DNA of 64,000 nucleotides from NCBI RefSeq assembly GCF_014698235.1, contig NZ_JACJSP010000010.1, forward strand, positions 62,001-126,000, written 5' to 3'. The number at the start of each line of letters is the position of its first letter. Within the stretch, counting starts at the first letter, position 1. The position numbers and the translations under genes were made by a program. Under the pieces are notes generated by a model. The model was not told the DNA's origin. It searched no databases and saw only the letters and a program-made list of their open reading frames with translations. The stretch is from Limnothrix sp. FACHB-406 (GTDB taxonomy: Bacteria > Cyanobacteriota > Cyanobacteriia > CACIAM-69d). Shown in pieces: positions 63,385-64,000 of the stretch.

Positions 63385-64000
63385 ATGCCTCGCCCACCCA
63401 AAATCACCAACGAAGCTATCTTGACTGCCGCTCGTCAGGTGTTTTTGGAGCAAGGCGTGAAGGCTTCAACGGTGGAAATTGCCCGACGCGCTGGCATTTC
63501 GGAAGCCTCGGTGTTTAAACGGTTTCCTACCAAGCAAGCCCTGTTTTTTGCCGCCATGGGGGTGACTGAAACGCCCGACTGGGTGAAGCGCTTGTCCGAT
63601 CGCCAGCCCACCGCCAACATCAAAGCCGAGTTGACGGAAATCTGTGGCGAAATGTTGGCGTTCTATCAAGAAGGCTTGCCACGGGTGTTCATGATGATGG
63701 CGCAAAAAAAAATGCCTCATCCGCCCCACTCCCCCAACTCACTACCGCCCCCGGCACGCGATAGCTACATGCTGGCGGCGTTTTTGGAGCGGGCCGTGGC
63801 GAGGGGCTGGTTGCGGACGATCGACTCGATGGCGCTGGCTCACCTGCTCGTGGGCAGCATCATCAACTATGTCATTGCCCATGAACTACCCCCGATGGCT
63901 CAGTCGCTGCCACAGATGCCACCCCTTGCACAAGGGCCCAAAATCCGACCAGAACCCCAACCACTCGAGGTGAAGCCAAACAGCCGGATTGAACCATCGC
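63385..64000 (+). CDS. TetR/AcrR family transcriptional regulator, partial
   Basis: At least 205 residues; the C-terminus lies beyond the right edge. The helix-turn-helix is clear: NEAILTAARQVFLEQGVKASTVEIARRAGISEASVFKRFPTKQALFFAAM. The ligand domain follows, with an unusually Pro-rich end near the window edge. The run of nine A at 63704-63712 keeps the frame open. The regulator has its own operator just upstream and probably controls a downstream efflux gene, not visible here. Confidence 0.9.
   Translation, partial: MPRPPKITNEAILTAARQVFLEQGVKASTVEIARRAGISEASVFKRFPTKQALFFAAMGVTETPDWVKRLSDRQPTANIKAELTEICGEMLAFYQEGLPRVFMMMAQKKMPHPPHSPNSLPPPARDSYMLAAFLERAVARGWLRTIDSMALAHLLVGSIINYVIAHELPPMAQSLPQMPPLAQGPKIRPEPQPLEVKPNSRIEPS

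Overview
The window reads as ordinary chromosome from a cyanobacterium. It carries light-dependent protochlorophyllide reductase, PsaK, Psb27, a Pst phosphate system and several families found almost only in cyanobacteria (DUF3685, DUF1815, DUF2839). The octamer GCGATCGC (HIP1) and its core CGATCG occur at very high density throughout, which is typical of cyanobacteria. I cannot fix the genus from sequence alone. No phage, CRISPR array, rRNA operon or intact transposon is visible. One tRNA gene is present.

Layout. 1-5.3 kb: a subtilisin-like protease with C-terminal SLH repeats (cut by the left edge), a decayed IS200/IS605-type right end, a secreted helical protein and a DUF3685 protein. 5.4-9 kb: YggT, pirin, a CDGSH iron-sulfur gene broken by an in-frame TGA, a divergent HxlR regulator and Fur. 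9-16 kb: sulfurtransferase, a LivF-type ATPase, acetolactate synthase small subunit, pyruvate dehydrogenase E2, tRNA-Met and por. 16-26.8 kb: a membrane glycosyltransferase, two Uma2 proteins, a quinone oxidoreductase, tatA, ispG, typA, an MNT antitoxin with a truncated HEPN partner, ureE/ureF and a tiny exported Cys-rich protein. 27-33 kb: a family 2 glycosyltransferase, an MsbA-like exporter fused to a ComFB domain, and a TPR protein. 33-41 kb: psaK, a DUF2079 protein, ispF, queF, a CHRD protein and an ECF sigma/anti-sigma pair. 41-49.4 kb: a TonB-like protein, pstSCAB with a putative Pho box, and exbB-exbD-exbD. 49.4-64 kb: a flavoprotein, ppx, an FHA protein, a second IS605-type end remnant, a degenerate DinG-like helicase, psb27, bioB-bioY-lspA-DsbA-like-amidase, and a TetR gene with its own operator (cut by the right edge).

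How genes work together. pstSCAB and ppx both serve phosphate metabolism. ispG and ispF are two steps of the MEP isoprenoid pathway. ureE and ureF overlap and act in nickel insertion into urease. bioB and bioY make and import biotin. LspA sits directly before an exported lipoprotein of the thioredoxin fold and a periplasmic amidase. ExbB/ExbD and the TonB-like protein could form an energy-transducing complex although they lie 5 kb apart.

The most unusual items are the ComFB-ABC exporter fusion (possible cyclic-dinucleotide control of a flippase), the two 36-nt IS605/omega-RNA-like ends left without any tnpB, the CDGSH gene with a TGA inside its first cluster motif, the orphan MNT antitoxin with a 33-residue HEPN stump, and the 61-residue exported Cys-rich protein beside the urease nickel chaperone.
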